In this document: positions 1 to 5,727 of the stretch, piece by piece
How the letters are laid out: every line of letters starts with the position of its first letter
How positions within the stretch are numbered: the stretch's first letter is position 1
Assembly (NCBI GenBank): GCA_964470455.1
Contig: CAYYCX010000164.1
Span: 1-5,788 of the forward strand
Origin: JAWXBM01 sp964470455
GTDB lineage: Bacteria; Pseudomonadota; Gammaproteobacteria; Xanthomonadales; SZUA-36
Length of the DNA: 5,788 nucleotides
Direction: 5' to 3'
Translations under genes and position numbers: made by a program
The notes under the pieces: model-generated
Seen by the model: only the letters and a program-made list of their open reading frames with translations
Told to the model about the DNA's origin: nothing
Databases searched by the model: none

Positions 1-132
1 GCCATGGAAGCAGCTGAAGACCTGCCGGCCATCGATGTAACGGGCGAAGCAAGCCCGGAAACTGATGCAGAAGCAGTCGGGCAACCTGCAGGGGATGATC
101 CGGCCTCGGGATCAGAATCAGACGGTTCCTGA
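1..132 (+). CDS. secG: Probable SecG C-terminal tail (partial, 5' end outside window)
   Basis: An open frame enters from the left edge in frame 1 and stops at TGA 130-132, giving 43 residues. The peptide is hydrophilic, rich in Ala, Glu, Asp, Gly and Pro, and ends in an acidic/serine stretch (DDPASGSESDGS). It has no membrane segment. This fits the variable, disordered C-terminal extension of SecG, the small two-helix subunit of the SecYEG protein-export channel in the inner membrane. The main argument is context: in many proteobacteria secG lies directly before a tRNA-Leu gene and nuoA, as here. The tail is too low in complexity to identify the family, and the conserved membrane helices lie outside the window. 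The name is therefore an inference from synteny, although the coding frame itself is well supported. Confidence 0.6.
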   Translation, partial: AMEAAEDLPAIDVTGEASPETDAEAVGQPAGDDPASGSESDGS

Positions 133-152
133 ACTGGTTTGAAGCCAGGCAT

Positions 153-237
153 GCCCAAGTGGTGGAATTGGTAGACACGCTATCTTGAGGGGGTAGTGGC
201 GAAAGCCGTGCCGGTTCGAGTCCGGCCTTGGGCACCA
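153..237 (+). tRNA. tRNA-Leu (anticodon GAG), CCA encoded
   Basis: All elements of a class II tRNA fold can be drawn by eye. The acceptor stem is GCCCAAG (153-159) with CTTGGGC (227-233), followed by discriminator A234 and a genomic CCA at 235-237. The anticodon stem is CTATC (180-184) with GGTAG (192-196), with one T-G pair. The loop TTGAGGG (185-191) places GAG at 187-189, which reads CUC and CUU leucine codons. A long variable arm (GGC-GAAA-GCC around 198-207) is typical of leucine tRNAs. The T arm is GCCGG / TTCGAGT / CCGGC (210-226). The gene starts 20 bases after the secG stop and ends 38 bases before nuoA. I see no terminator on either side, so it may be cut out of a longer secG-tRNA-nuo transcript. 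Confidence 0.97.
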
Positions 238-275
238 TTCATGAAACGGTCAGTCAAGTAACGGTAATAACGAGC

Positions 276-632
276 ATGCTCGCAGAATATTTTCCCATCC
301 TGGTTTTTATCGCGGTATCCACCATCCTGGGTATTGTCCTGTTGTCGATAGGCGGGCTGCTTGGTCCGCGCACGCCGGACAATGAAAAGCTCTCACCATA
401 CGAATGCGGCTTCGAGGCTTTCGAGGATACGAGAACCAAGTTTGACGTCCGCTACTACCTCGTCGCCATCCTGTTCATCATTTTTGATCTTGAAATCGCC
501 TTTTTCATACCCTGGGCGCTGGTGCTGGACAAGCTGGGCGTGGTGGGGCTGACAGCCATGTTCATTTTTGTGCTGGAACTGGTGATCGGATTTTTCTTTT
601 GCTGGAAGAAAGGGGCACTCGAATGGGAATGA
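276..632 (+). CDS. nuoA: NADH-quinone oxidoreductase subunit A (NuoA)
   Basis: A 118-residue membrane-arm subunit of complex I (ND3 family). Three hydrophobic segments are visible, at about residues 5-29, 60-84 and 88-110. The long loop between the first two carries the conserved PYECGFE segment with Cys44, the ND3 loop cysteine near the quinone cavity that reports the active/deactive state in mitochondrial enzymes. The second helix has the conserved FDLEIAFFIPWA run with acidic Asp71 and Glu73. The frame stays open upstream to a TTG at 228, but that start would lie inside the tRNA-Leu. ATG 276 gives the usual NuoA N-terminus (MLAEYFPILVF) and a normal family length. No strong Shine-Dalgarno sequence precedes it. 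It opens the nuo operon and overlaps nuoB by 10 bases. Confidence 0.96.
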   Translation: MLAEYFPILVFIAVSTILGIVLLSIGGLLGPRTPDNEKLSPYECGFEAFEDTRTKFDVRYYLVAILFIIFDLEIAFFIPWALVLDKLGVVGLTAMFIFVLELVIGFFFCWKKGALEWE

Positions 633-1156
633 TCAACCCGGTGCCGGTGGCGGATGTGGAAGACATCCTGCGGCCCGGCGCCGACAATAATCCGCTGGTC
701 GAGCGCGGTGTCGTTACTACCTCACTCGATGCGCTGATCAACTGGTCACGTACGGGCTCCATGTGGCCGATGACTTTTGGGCTGGCGTGTTGCGCGGTGG
801 AAATGATGCAGGCCGGCGCAGCGCGTTATGACCTGGACCGCTATGGGGTCATTTTCCGGCCAAGCCCGCGCCAATCTGACGTCATGATTGTTGCGGGCAC
901 CTTGTGTAACAAGATGGCACCGGCCCTGCGCAAGGTCTATGACCAGATGCCCAACCCCAAATGGGTCATTTCCATGGGTTCCTGCGCCAACGGTGGTGGT
1001 TATTACCATTATTCCTATGCGGTAACCCGGGGCTGCGACCGCATCGTTCCAGTGGATGTCTACGTGCCGGGTTGTCCTCCGACCGCGGAAGCACTGGTGT
1101 TCGGAATCCTGCAACTCCAGGCGAAAATCCGCCGTACCAACACCATCGCCCGCTGA
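623..1156 (+). CDS. nuoB: NADH-quinone oxidoreductase subunit B (NuoB), N2 cluster subunit
   Basis: A 177-residue peripheral-arm subunit (PSST/Nqo6 family) that carries the terminal [4Fe-4S] cluster N2, the direct electron donor to quinone. The four expected ligands are visible: the adjacent pair Cys56-Cys57 in GLACCAVEMM, Cys121 in SMGSCANGGG and Cys151 in VPGCPPT. The nearby RYDLDRYG and RPSPRQSDVMIVAGT segments are also typical of the family. ATG 623 is preferred because AGGGG at 611-615 sits about 7 bases upstream. A second ATG at 629 is possible but spaced less well, and the frame extends to a TTG at 599 inside nuoA. The start overlaps the end of nuoA, which suggests translational coupling. 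The stop lies 3 bases before nuoC. Confidence 0.97.
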   Translation: MGMINPVPVADVEDILRPGADNNPLVERGVVTTSLDALINWSRTGSMWPMTFGLACCAVEMMQAGAARYDLDRYGVIFRPSPRQSDVMIVAGTLCNKMAPALRKVYDQMPNPKWVISMGSCANGGGYYHYSYAVTRGCDRIVPVDVYVPGCPPTAEALVFGILQLQAKIRRTNTIAR

Positions 1157-1159
1157 GCC

Positions 1160-1906
1160 ATGAACGATTCCAACAAGGCAGTAACCGAATTGTTTGCCGC
1201 CCACCTGGGTGATCGTGCCGAGTTCAAAGGCACGCAAAGTGGCATTGCGACTGTGGAAATCGCGCCGGAAAACTGGTTGGAGTGCGCGCGGATCCTGCGC
1301 CATGAGCCGGTGTTCGCCTATGAACAGCTGACCGATCTTTGCGGGGTGGACTACCTGGGTTTTGGCCAGACCGAGTGGGAAACCACGGATGCCACCGCGG
1401 AAGGGTTCAGCCGGGGCGTTGAAGGCCTGGGCCCCGGGCGTTTTTCCTGGGCCAACCGGCCTGAAGCCGGCCAGGTCAAACACCGCTTTGCAGTCGTCGT
1501 TCACCTGCTGTCGTTCCAGCACAACAAACGTCTGAGGTTGCGCTGTTTTGCGCCGGATGAAGGCATGCCCATCGTTCCGTCCCTGACGGATATCTGGAGT
1601 TCCGCCGATTGGTATGAGCGCGAAGCGTTTGATCTTTACGGCATCGTTTTCGAGGGCCACCCCGACTTGCGCCGCATTCTCACCGATTACGGTTTTACCG
1701 GTCATCCGTTCCGCAAGGATTTCCCGCTGATCGGCAATGTCACCGTGCGGTATGACGCTGACAAGAAGCGCGTGGTTTACGAACCGGTTGAAATCGAACC
1801 CAGGGTGCTGGTGCCCAGGGTGGTGCGAAACGATACCCGTTACTGGACAGATGATATCGACCTGGCGGCTGAATCCGGCCCGGAAAACCAGGGCAGGGCA
1901 AACTGA
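1160..1906 (+). CDS. nuoC: NADH-quinone oxidoreductase subunit C (NuoC), unfused, with internal insertion
   Basis: A 248-residue 30-kDa-type subunit of the complex I peripheral arm. It binds no cofactor and packs against NuoD and NuoB. The family signature is intact at residues 153-174: it starts EREAFDLYG, has His167 six residues after the Leu-Tyr pair, and ends LRRIL. It is followed by the conserved GHPFRKDFPL at 181-190. Between LCGVDYL (60-66) and HRFAVVVHLLS (108-118) sits a segment of about 35-40 residues rich in Gly, Glu and Thr that shorter NuoC proteins lack. As I recall, related forms occur in Xanthomonadales-like gammaproteobacteria. NuoC is separate from NuoD, unlike the NuoCD fusion of Escherichia coli. 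ATG 1160 follows the nuoB stop by 3 bases without a clear ribosome binding site, so coupling to nuoB is likely. Confidence 0.95.
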   Translation: MNDSNKAVTELFAAHLGDRAEFKGTQSGIATVEIAPENWLECARILRHEPVFAYEQLTDLCGVDYLGFGQTEWETTDATAEGFSRGVEGLGPGRFSWANRPEAGQVKHRFAVVVHLLSFQHNKRLRLRCFAPDEGMPIVPSLTDIWSSADWYEREAFDLYGIVFEGHPDLRRILTDYGFTGHPFRKDFPLIGNVTVRYDADKKRVVYEPVEIEPRVLVPRVVRNDTRYWTDDIDLAAESGPENQGRAN

Positions 1907-1908
1907 GC

Positions 1909-3162
1909 ATGGCTGAATTCCGCAACTACACCATGAATTTTGGTCCGCAGCATCCGGCGGCCCACGGCGTTTTACGCCTGGTGCTGGAAATGGATGGAGA
2001 GACCGTGGTGCGTGCCGACCCGCATGTGGGCCTGCTCCACCGCGCAACCGAAAAGCTGGCCGAGAGCAAGCCGTTCAACCAGTCCATCGGGTACATGGAC
2101 CGGCTCGATTACGTCTCCATGATGTGCAATGAGCACGCCTACGTGATGGCGATTGAGCAATTGCTCGGCATTGAAGCTCCGGCCCGTGCGCAGTGGATCC
2201 GCACGATGTTTGATGAGCTTACGCGTTTTTCCAACCACCTCATGTGGCTGGGTTCGGCTGCCCTCGACCTGGGCGCGATGACGGTATTCCTGTACTGCTT
2301 CCGCGAGCGCGAAATGGTCATGGACATGTACGAGGCCGTATCCGGCGCGCGCATGCATGCCACTTATTACCGGCCTGGCGGGGTTTACCGTGACCTGCCG
2401 GAAACCATGCCGGTCTACCAGGAATCACGCTGGACCAAGGGCAAGGCGCTGAAACGCAAGAACGAGTGGCGTGAAGGCTCGTTGCTGGATTTCGCGGAAG
2501 CGTTTGCGCGTGATGTTCCGGGCAAGATCGACGAGTACGAAACCCTGCTCACCGAGAACCGCATCTGGAAGCAGCGTACGGTGAATATTGGTGTTGTCTC
2601 ACCCGAGCGGGCGCTGCAACTGGGCTTTTCCGGCCCGATGTTGCGTGGTTCGGGTATCGAGTGGGATCTGCGCAAAAAGCAGCCCTATGCAAAATACGAC
2701 CAGGTTGATTTCGATATTCCAGTGGGCGTCAATGGCGATTGCTACGACCGTTACCTGGTGCGGGTGGAAGAGATGCGCCAGAGCGCAGCCATCATCCTGC
2801 AGTGCGTCGAGTGGCTGCGCGCCAATCCCGGGCCCGTCATGCTGAAGAACTTCAAGATCGTGCCGCCGACGCGCGAAGAAATGAAAGACGACATGGAAGC
2901 GCTGATCCATCATTTCAAACTGTTCACTGAAGGCTATTGCGTGCCGGCGGGTGAGACCTACGCCGCCATCGAAGCGCCCAAAGGCGAATTCGGTTGCTAC
3001 CTGGCTTCCGATGGCGCCAACAAGCCGTTCCGGGTGCATTTGAGGGCGCCGGGTTTCGCGCACCTGTCGGCGTTTGACGAGATGGTGCGGGGCCACATGC
3101 TGGCCGATGCAGTAGCCATCATCAGCACCCAGGACCTGGTGTTTGGCGAGGTGGATCGCTGA
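1909..3162 (+). CDS. nuoD: NADH-quinone oxidoreductase subunit D (NuoD)
   Basis: A 417-residue 49-kDa subunit (Nqo4 family, related to the large subunit of [NiFe] hydrogenases). With NuoB it forms the quinone-binding pocket. The N-terminal segment NFGPQHPAAHGVLR supplies His19. Tyr68, in YMDRLDYV, lies 49 residues later. The same spacing separates His38 and Tyr87 of the Thermus thermophilus subunit, the quinone head-group ligands. The family signature LHRATEKLAESK is present at 43-54, and the C-terminus ends with the usual DLVFGEVDR. An AGGGC at about 1895-1899 serves as a modest ribosome binding site, and ATG 1909 follows the nuoC stop by 2 bases. The stop overlaps the nuoE start by one base (TGATG). 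Length and all motifs look intact. Confidence 0.98.
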   Translation: MAEFRNYTMNFGPQHPAAHGVLRLVLEMDGETVVRADPHVGLLHRATEKLAESKPFNQSIGYMDRLDYVSMMCNEHAYVMAIEQLLGIEAPARAQWIRTMFDELTRFSNHLMWLGSAALDLGAMTVFLYCFREREMVMDMYEAVSGARMHATYYRPGGVYRDLPETMPVYQESRWTKGKALKRKNEWREGSLLDFAEAFARDVPGKIDEYETLLTENRIWKQRTVNIGVVSPERALQLGFSGPMLRGSGIEWDLRKKQPYAKYDQVDFDIPVGVNGDCYDRYLVRVEEMRQSAAIILQCVEWLRANPGPVMLKNFKIVPPTREEMKDDMEALIHHFKLFTEGYCVPAGETYAAIEAPKGEFGCYLASDGANKPFRVHLRAPGFAHLSAFDEMVRGHMLADAVAIISTQDLVFGEVDR

Positions 3163-3671
3163 TGTCTGCCACGAGCAAGGAAGTGAGCAAGGAATTGTTG
3201 ACGGCTGAAACCCTTCAGCACATCGATCACTGGGTGGCCAAGTTCCCGCCCGACCAGAAGCGTTCGGCGCTGATCCAGTCGCTGATGGCAGCCCAGCACC
3301 AGAACGGCGGCTGGCTGACCCGCGAGCTGATCGAGGCCGTGGCGGACTACCTGGAGCTGCCGCCGGTGTGGGCCCATGAAGTGGCCAGTTTCTATTCGAT
3401 GTTTGACCTGCACCCGGTTGGGCGTCACAAGGTCAACATCTGCACCAATATTTCCTGCTGGCTGAATGGCGCTGAGGACATCGTCAGCAAAGTCGAGAAC
3501 AAGCTGGGCATACGCATGGGTGAGACCACCCCCGATGGACGTATCACGCTGATTCGCGAGGAAGAATGCCTGGCAGCCTGTTGCGGCGCGCCGATGATGG
3601 TGGTGGATGGCCACTACCACGAGAAACTGGATGCCCAATCCATCGATGCGATCCTGGACGGACTGGATTGA
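3162..3671 (+). CDS. nuoE: NADH-quinone oxidoreductase subunit E (NuoE), N1a [2Fe-2S] subunit
   Basis: A 169-residue 24-kDa subunit of the NADH dehydrogenase module, with a helical N-terminal part and a thioredoxin-like C-terminal domain that holds [2Fe-2S] cluster N1a beside the flavin. Four ligands are visible in the family arrangement: Cys94 and Cys99 in ICTNISC, and Cys136 and Cys140 in EECLAACCGAP. The N-terminal half has the expected KRSALIQSLMAAQ and PPVWAHEVASFYSMF segments. The start overlaps the nuoD stop by one base. GAGGTGG at 3148-3154, inside the end of nuoD, is a good ribosome binding site 7 bases upstream. The gene is followed by 12 bases and then nuoF, its direct partner in the complex. 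Confidence 0.97.
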   Translation: MSATSKEVSKELLTAETLQHIDHWVAKFPPDQKRSALIQSLMAAQHQNGGWLTRELIEAVADYLELPPVWAHEVASFYSMFDLHPVGRHKVNICTNISCWLNGAEDIVSKVENKLGIRMGETTPDGRITLIREEECLAACCGAPMMVVDGHYHEKLDAQSIDAILDGLD

Positions 3672-3676
3672 GGTGA
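3670..3676 (+). promoter_or_regulatory. Strong Shine-Dalgarno sequence for nuoF
   Basis: GAGGTGA is a seven-base match to the complement of the 16S rRNA 3' end and lies 7 bases before ATG 3684. Its first two bases are also the last two bases of the nuoE stop codon. It is one of the best ribosome binding sites in this operon and fixes the nuoF start. Confidence 0.75.
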
Positions 3677-3683
3677 TATAGAG

Positions 3684-4979
3684 ATGGCTGAGCATAACGT
3701 AGTATTCACCACGCAACATGCGGATGTGCCCTGGTCGATGGAAACCTATCTTTCCATCGACGGCTACAAGGCCTGGCGCAAGATCCTCGCGGAGAAAACG
3801 CCGCAGGAAAAAATCATCGACATGGTGAAGGATTCCGCATTGCGCGGCCGCGGTGGCGCCGGTTTCCCGACGGGCCTCAAGTGGAGCTTCATGCCGCGTT
3901 CCGCGCCGGTGCAGAAATACATCCTCTGCAATTCGGATGAATCCGAGCCTGGCACCTGCCATGACCGCGACATCCTGCGGTTCAATCCCCATGCGGTGAT
4001 TGAAGGCATTGCCATCGCCGGGTACGCCATGGGAGCAACCGTGGGGTACAACTACCTGCGGGGCGAATTCCACCACGAACCATTTGAGCACTTTGAGCAG
4101 GCGTTGAAAGAAGCCTACGCCGAAGGCCTGCTGGGCAAGAACATCCTGGGTTCCGGCGTCGACATGGATATTCATGCGGTGCTGGGTGCGGGCGCTTATA
4201 TCTGCGGAGAAGAAACGGCTTTGATGGAATCGCTGGAGGGCAAGAAAGGCCAGCCGCGGTTCAAGCCGCCGTTTCCAGCCAATTTCGGCCTGTACGGCAA
4301 GCCCACCACCATCAACAACACCGAAACCCTGGCTTCGGTGCCCCACATCATGCGCAATGGCTCAGACTGGTTCCTGAAAATCGGCAAGCCGAACAATGGT
4401 GGGCCAAAAGTGTTTTCCGTTTCCGGCCATGTGCAGAAGCCGGGCAACTTTGAAATTCCCCTGGGCACACCGTTTTCCGAACTGCTGGAAATGGCCGGCG
4501 GACTGCGCCCGGGACGCAAGCTGAAAGGCGTGATTCCGGGTGGCTCATCCATGCCGGTGCTGCCGGGTGATGTCATGATGGGATGCACCATGGATTACGA
4601 CTCGCTGAGCAAAGCCGGCTCCGGCCTGGGTTCGGGCGCGGTCATCGTGATGGATGACTCCACCTGCATGGTCAAAGCCTGCACGCGGATCGCGCGTTTC
4701 TACCATATGGAATCCTGCGGCCAGTGCACACCCTGCCGCGAAGGCACCGGCTGGATGCATCGCATGCTGCAGCGCATCGTCGACGGCAAGGGCAAGCCAG
4801 GCGATATCGAATTGCTGCGTTCCGCCGCCGGGCAGATTGAAGGCCATACCATTTGCGCCTTTGGCGAGGCTGCGGCCTGGCCGGTACAAGGCATGTTGCG
4901 CCATTTCTGGCCGGAGTTTGAATACTACGTGGCCCATGGCCGCTCCATGGTTGAAGAGCAGCAGGGGTTGGCGGCATGA
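3684..4979 (+). CDS. nuoF: NADH-quinone oxidoreductase subunit F (NuoF), NADH/FMN-binding, N3 cluster
   Basis: A 431-residue 51-kDa subunit, the entry point of complex I. It binds NADH and FMN, takes a hydride, and passes electrons to [4Fe-4S] cluster N3. The glycine-rich GRGGAGFPTGLKW segment (55-67) forms part of the FMN/NADH site. The first family signature, GAGAYICGEETALMES, is at 168-183. The second, ESCGQCTPCREG, is at 343-354 and provides Cys345, Cys348 and Cys351. The fourth ligand is Cys391 in HTICAFGEAAAWP, 39 residues after Cys351, which is the expected spacing. Start and length are normal, and a strong ribosome binding site precedes it. Its stop overlaps the nuoG start as ATGA. 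No defects are seen. Confidence 0.98.
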   Translation: MAEHNVVFTTQHADVPWSMETYLSIDGYKAWRKILAEKTPQEKIIDMVKDSALRGRGGAGFPTGLKWSFMPRSAPVQKYILCNSDESEPGTCHDRDILRFNPHAVIEGIAIAGYAMGATVGYNYLRGEFHHEPFEHFEQALKEAYAEGLLGKNILGSGVDMDIHAVLGAGAYICGEETALMESLEGKKGQPRFKPPFPANFGLYGKPTTINNTETLASVPHIMRNGSDWFLKIGKPNNGGPKVFSVSGHVQKPGNFEIPLGTPFSELLEMAGGLRPGRKLKGVIPGGSSMPVLPGDVMMGCTMDYDSLSKAGSGLGSGAVIVMDDSTCMVKACTRIARFYHMESCGQCTPCREGTGWMHRMLQRIVDGKGKPGDIELLRSAAGQIEGHTICAFGEAAAWPVQGMLRHFWPEFEYYVAHGRSMVEEQQGLAA

Positions 4980-5668
4980 GCGCAGAAATGAGCAAGCCTG
5001 CAGTGGATATGGTCAACATCGAAGTGGATGGAGTACCCATGCAGGCGCCCAAGGGTTCGATGATTATCGAGGCCACTGACAAGGCCGGCATCCAGATTCC
5101 GCGGTTCTGCTACCACAAGAAGCTGACCATCGCCGCCAATTGCCGCATGTGCCTGGTGGACGTGGAAAAGGCGCCCAAACCGATGCCCGCCTGCGCCACT
5201 CCGGTGATGGAAGGCATGAAGGTTTACACCGATTCGCGCCGCGCGGTAGGGTTTCCCTCGGATGGTTCCTCTCGGCATGGCGTCTCTCCCGGGTGGTGCT
5301 CAGGCCCGCTCGGCCGGGCGCTTGGGCACCAGTACCTGGGGAGGGGGGCAGGGAGCAACAACCAATTTTCGAACGTTGCCCTCGACCCACAGCTTCTCAG
5401 GGCCGCAATCGGACAGCCCGCAACCAGCTCTGGCCCGCAAGTTGACGCGGTCCAGGTGATAATCGAGGCTGTTCCGGCTTTGCCGAGTCACGCAGCCCGA
5501 AGCGTGAACTCGGTCCAAATGGGAGACTTGTGGCCCCATTCTCGCATCTGTCGCCCCATTTGTCAGGAAAATGATCTGGTCCGAATACCAGTCCGCCACG
5601 AGACATGTGGCCTTGAAGACAGTTTTTCCCTTGACGGGACGCAACGAGAGCCGATAGTGTATCGGTAG
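4976..5668 (+). CDS. nuoG: nuoG 5' part (residues 1-91) interrupted at about 5248 and read through into unrelated sequence
   Basis: The first 91 codons are a normal NuoG N-terminus, the 75-kDa Fe-S subunit of complex I. They form a ferredoxin-like domain with the N1b [2Fe-2S] ligands Cys45, Cys56, Cys59 and Cys73 (spacing 10, 2 and 13) in FCYHKKL, NCRMC and PACATPV, then GMKVYTDSRRAV. NuoG should continue with a segment like AQ..VMEFLLINHPLDC and further [4Fe-4S] motifs, to some 780-900 residues in total. Instead the frame runs through about 139 residues with no NuoG features and stops at TAG 5666-5668. ATG 4976 overlaps the nuoF stop, and AGGGG at 4963-4967 is a usable ribosome binding site. 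As it stands the 230-residue product is chimeric and could not bridge electrons to NuoB. The gene is either broken or restored by removal of an intron. Confidence 0.85.
   Translation: MSAEMSKPAVDMVNIEVDGVPMQAPKGSMIIEATDKAGIQIPRFCYHKKLTIAANCRMCLVDVEKAPKPMPACATPVMEGMKVYTDSRRAVGFPSDGSSRHGVSPGWCSGPLGRALGHQYLGRGAGSNNQFSNVALDPQLLRAAIGQPATSSGPQVDAVQVIIEAVPALPSHAARSVNSVQMGDLWPHSRICRPICQENDLVRIPVRHETCGLEDSFSLDGTQREPIVYR
5295..5330. repeat. Long GC-rich hairpin in the inserted sequence
   Basis: GGTGCTCAGGC (5295-5305) can pair with GCTTGGGCACC (5320-5330) over 11 consecutive positions, two of them G-T/G-U. The 14-base loop can itself close further through CCG/CGG. It begins about 45 bases after the nuoG junction. 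It is not followed by a T-run, so it does not look like a simple terminator. It may be part of a folded RNA or an element-end structure. Confidence 0.55.
5517..5561. repeat. CCCATT repeat cluster (two direct copies with 20-base period plus one inverted copy)
   Basis: GCCCCATT occurs at 5533-5540 and again at 5553-5560, exactly 20 bases apart. AAATGGG at 5517-5523 is the inverted counterpart of CCCATTT at 5555-5561. Spaced, partly inverted short repeats of this kind are known as transposase-binding sites near the ends of some insertion sequences such as the IS21 family. They could equally be stems of a structured RNA. Confidence 0.45.
5576..5591. repeat. Small perfect hairpin
   Basis: CTGGT (5576-5580) pairs perfectly with ACCAG (5587-5591) around a six-base loop. 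It is the first of a series of compact stems between here and 5727. Confidence 0.4.
5651..5665. repeat. Perfect 6-bp hairpin with 3-base loop
   Basis: CCGATA (5651-5656) and TATCGG (5660-5665) form a perfect six-pair stem around GTG. The chimeric nuoG frame ends right beside it (TAG 5666-5668). There is no T-tract, so a terminator role is unlikely. Confidence 0.45.
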
Positions 5669-5676
5669 CGGAAGGT

Positions 5677-5727
5677 CTCTCCCGCCCGGCTTGACCGGCA
5701 ACCTCGCATGGTACGAGGCAGGGAGAG
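5677..5727. repeat. Three-way-junction-like fold
   Basis: CTCTCCC (5677-5683) pairs perfectly with GGGAGAG (5721-5727). The enclosed bases hold two further stems: CCGG (5686-5689) with CCGG (5695-5698) around CTTGA, and CCTCG (5702-5706) with CGAGG (5714-5718) around seven bases. One closing stem with two nested hairpins is what a structured RNA domain looks like. It is unlike protein-coding DNA or a simple inverted repeat. Confidence 0.5.

Noticed and set aside
228..275. Upstream TTG start for nuoA at 228, adding 16 residues
   Set aside because: It would start inside the tRNA acceptor stem, and the extra residues do not resemble the NuoA N-terminus. ATG 276 gives the usual start and length.
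255..275. Possible -10 promoter element (GGTAATAA region) before nuoA
   Set aside because: No matching -35 element at a suitable distance that does not fall in the tRNA gene, and only a weak match to TATAAT.
746..2047. 433-residue open frame on the minus strand
   Set aside because: It is antisense to nuoB, nuoC and the start of nuoD, and has no recognisable domain. Such long frames are common opposite GC-rich coding DNA.
2997..4346. 449-residue open frame on the minus strand
   Set aside because: It is antisense to nuoD, nuoE and nuoF, all of which have intact family motifs. The composition (many His, Gln, Arg) is typical of a shadow frame.
5246..5251. GTAGGG as a canonical group II intron 5' end
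   Set aside because: The common consensus is GTGYG. The match is only GT plus later G residues, so the boundary cannot be called on this motif.
5651..5670. Hairpin CCGATA/TATCGG as a transcription terminator
   Set aside because: No T-run follows the stem, and it is part of a cluster of hairpins better explained by a structured element.
5300..5701. 133-residue minus-strand open frame in the inserted segment
   Set aside because: No recognised motif, it covers the hairpins and repeats, and it has no good ribosome binding site. More likely non-coding, though a degraded element protein cannot be excluded.
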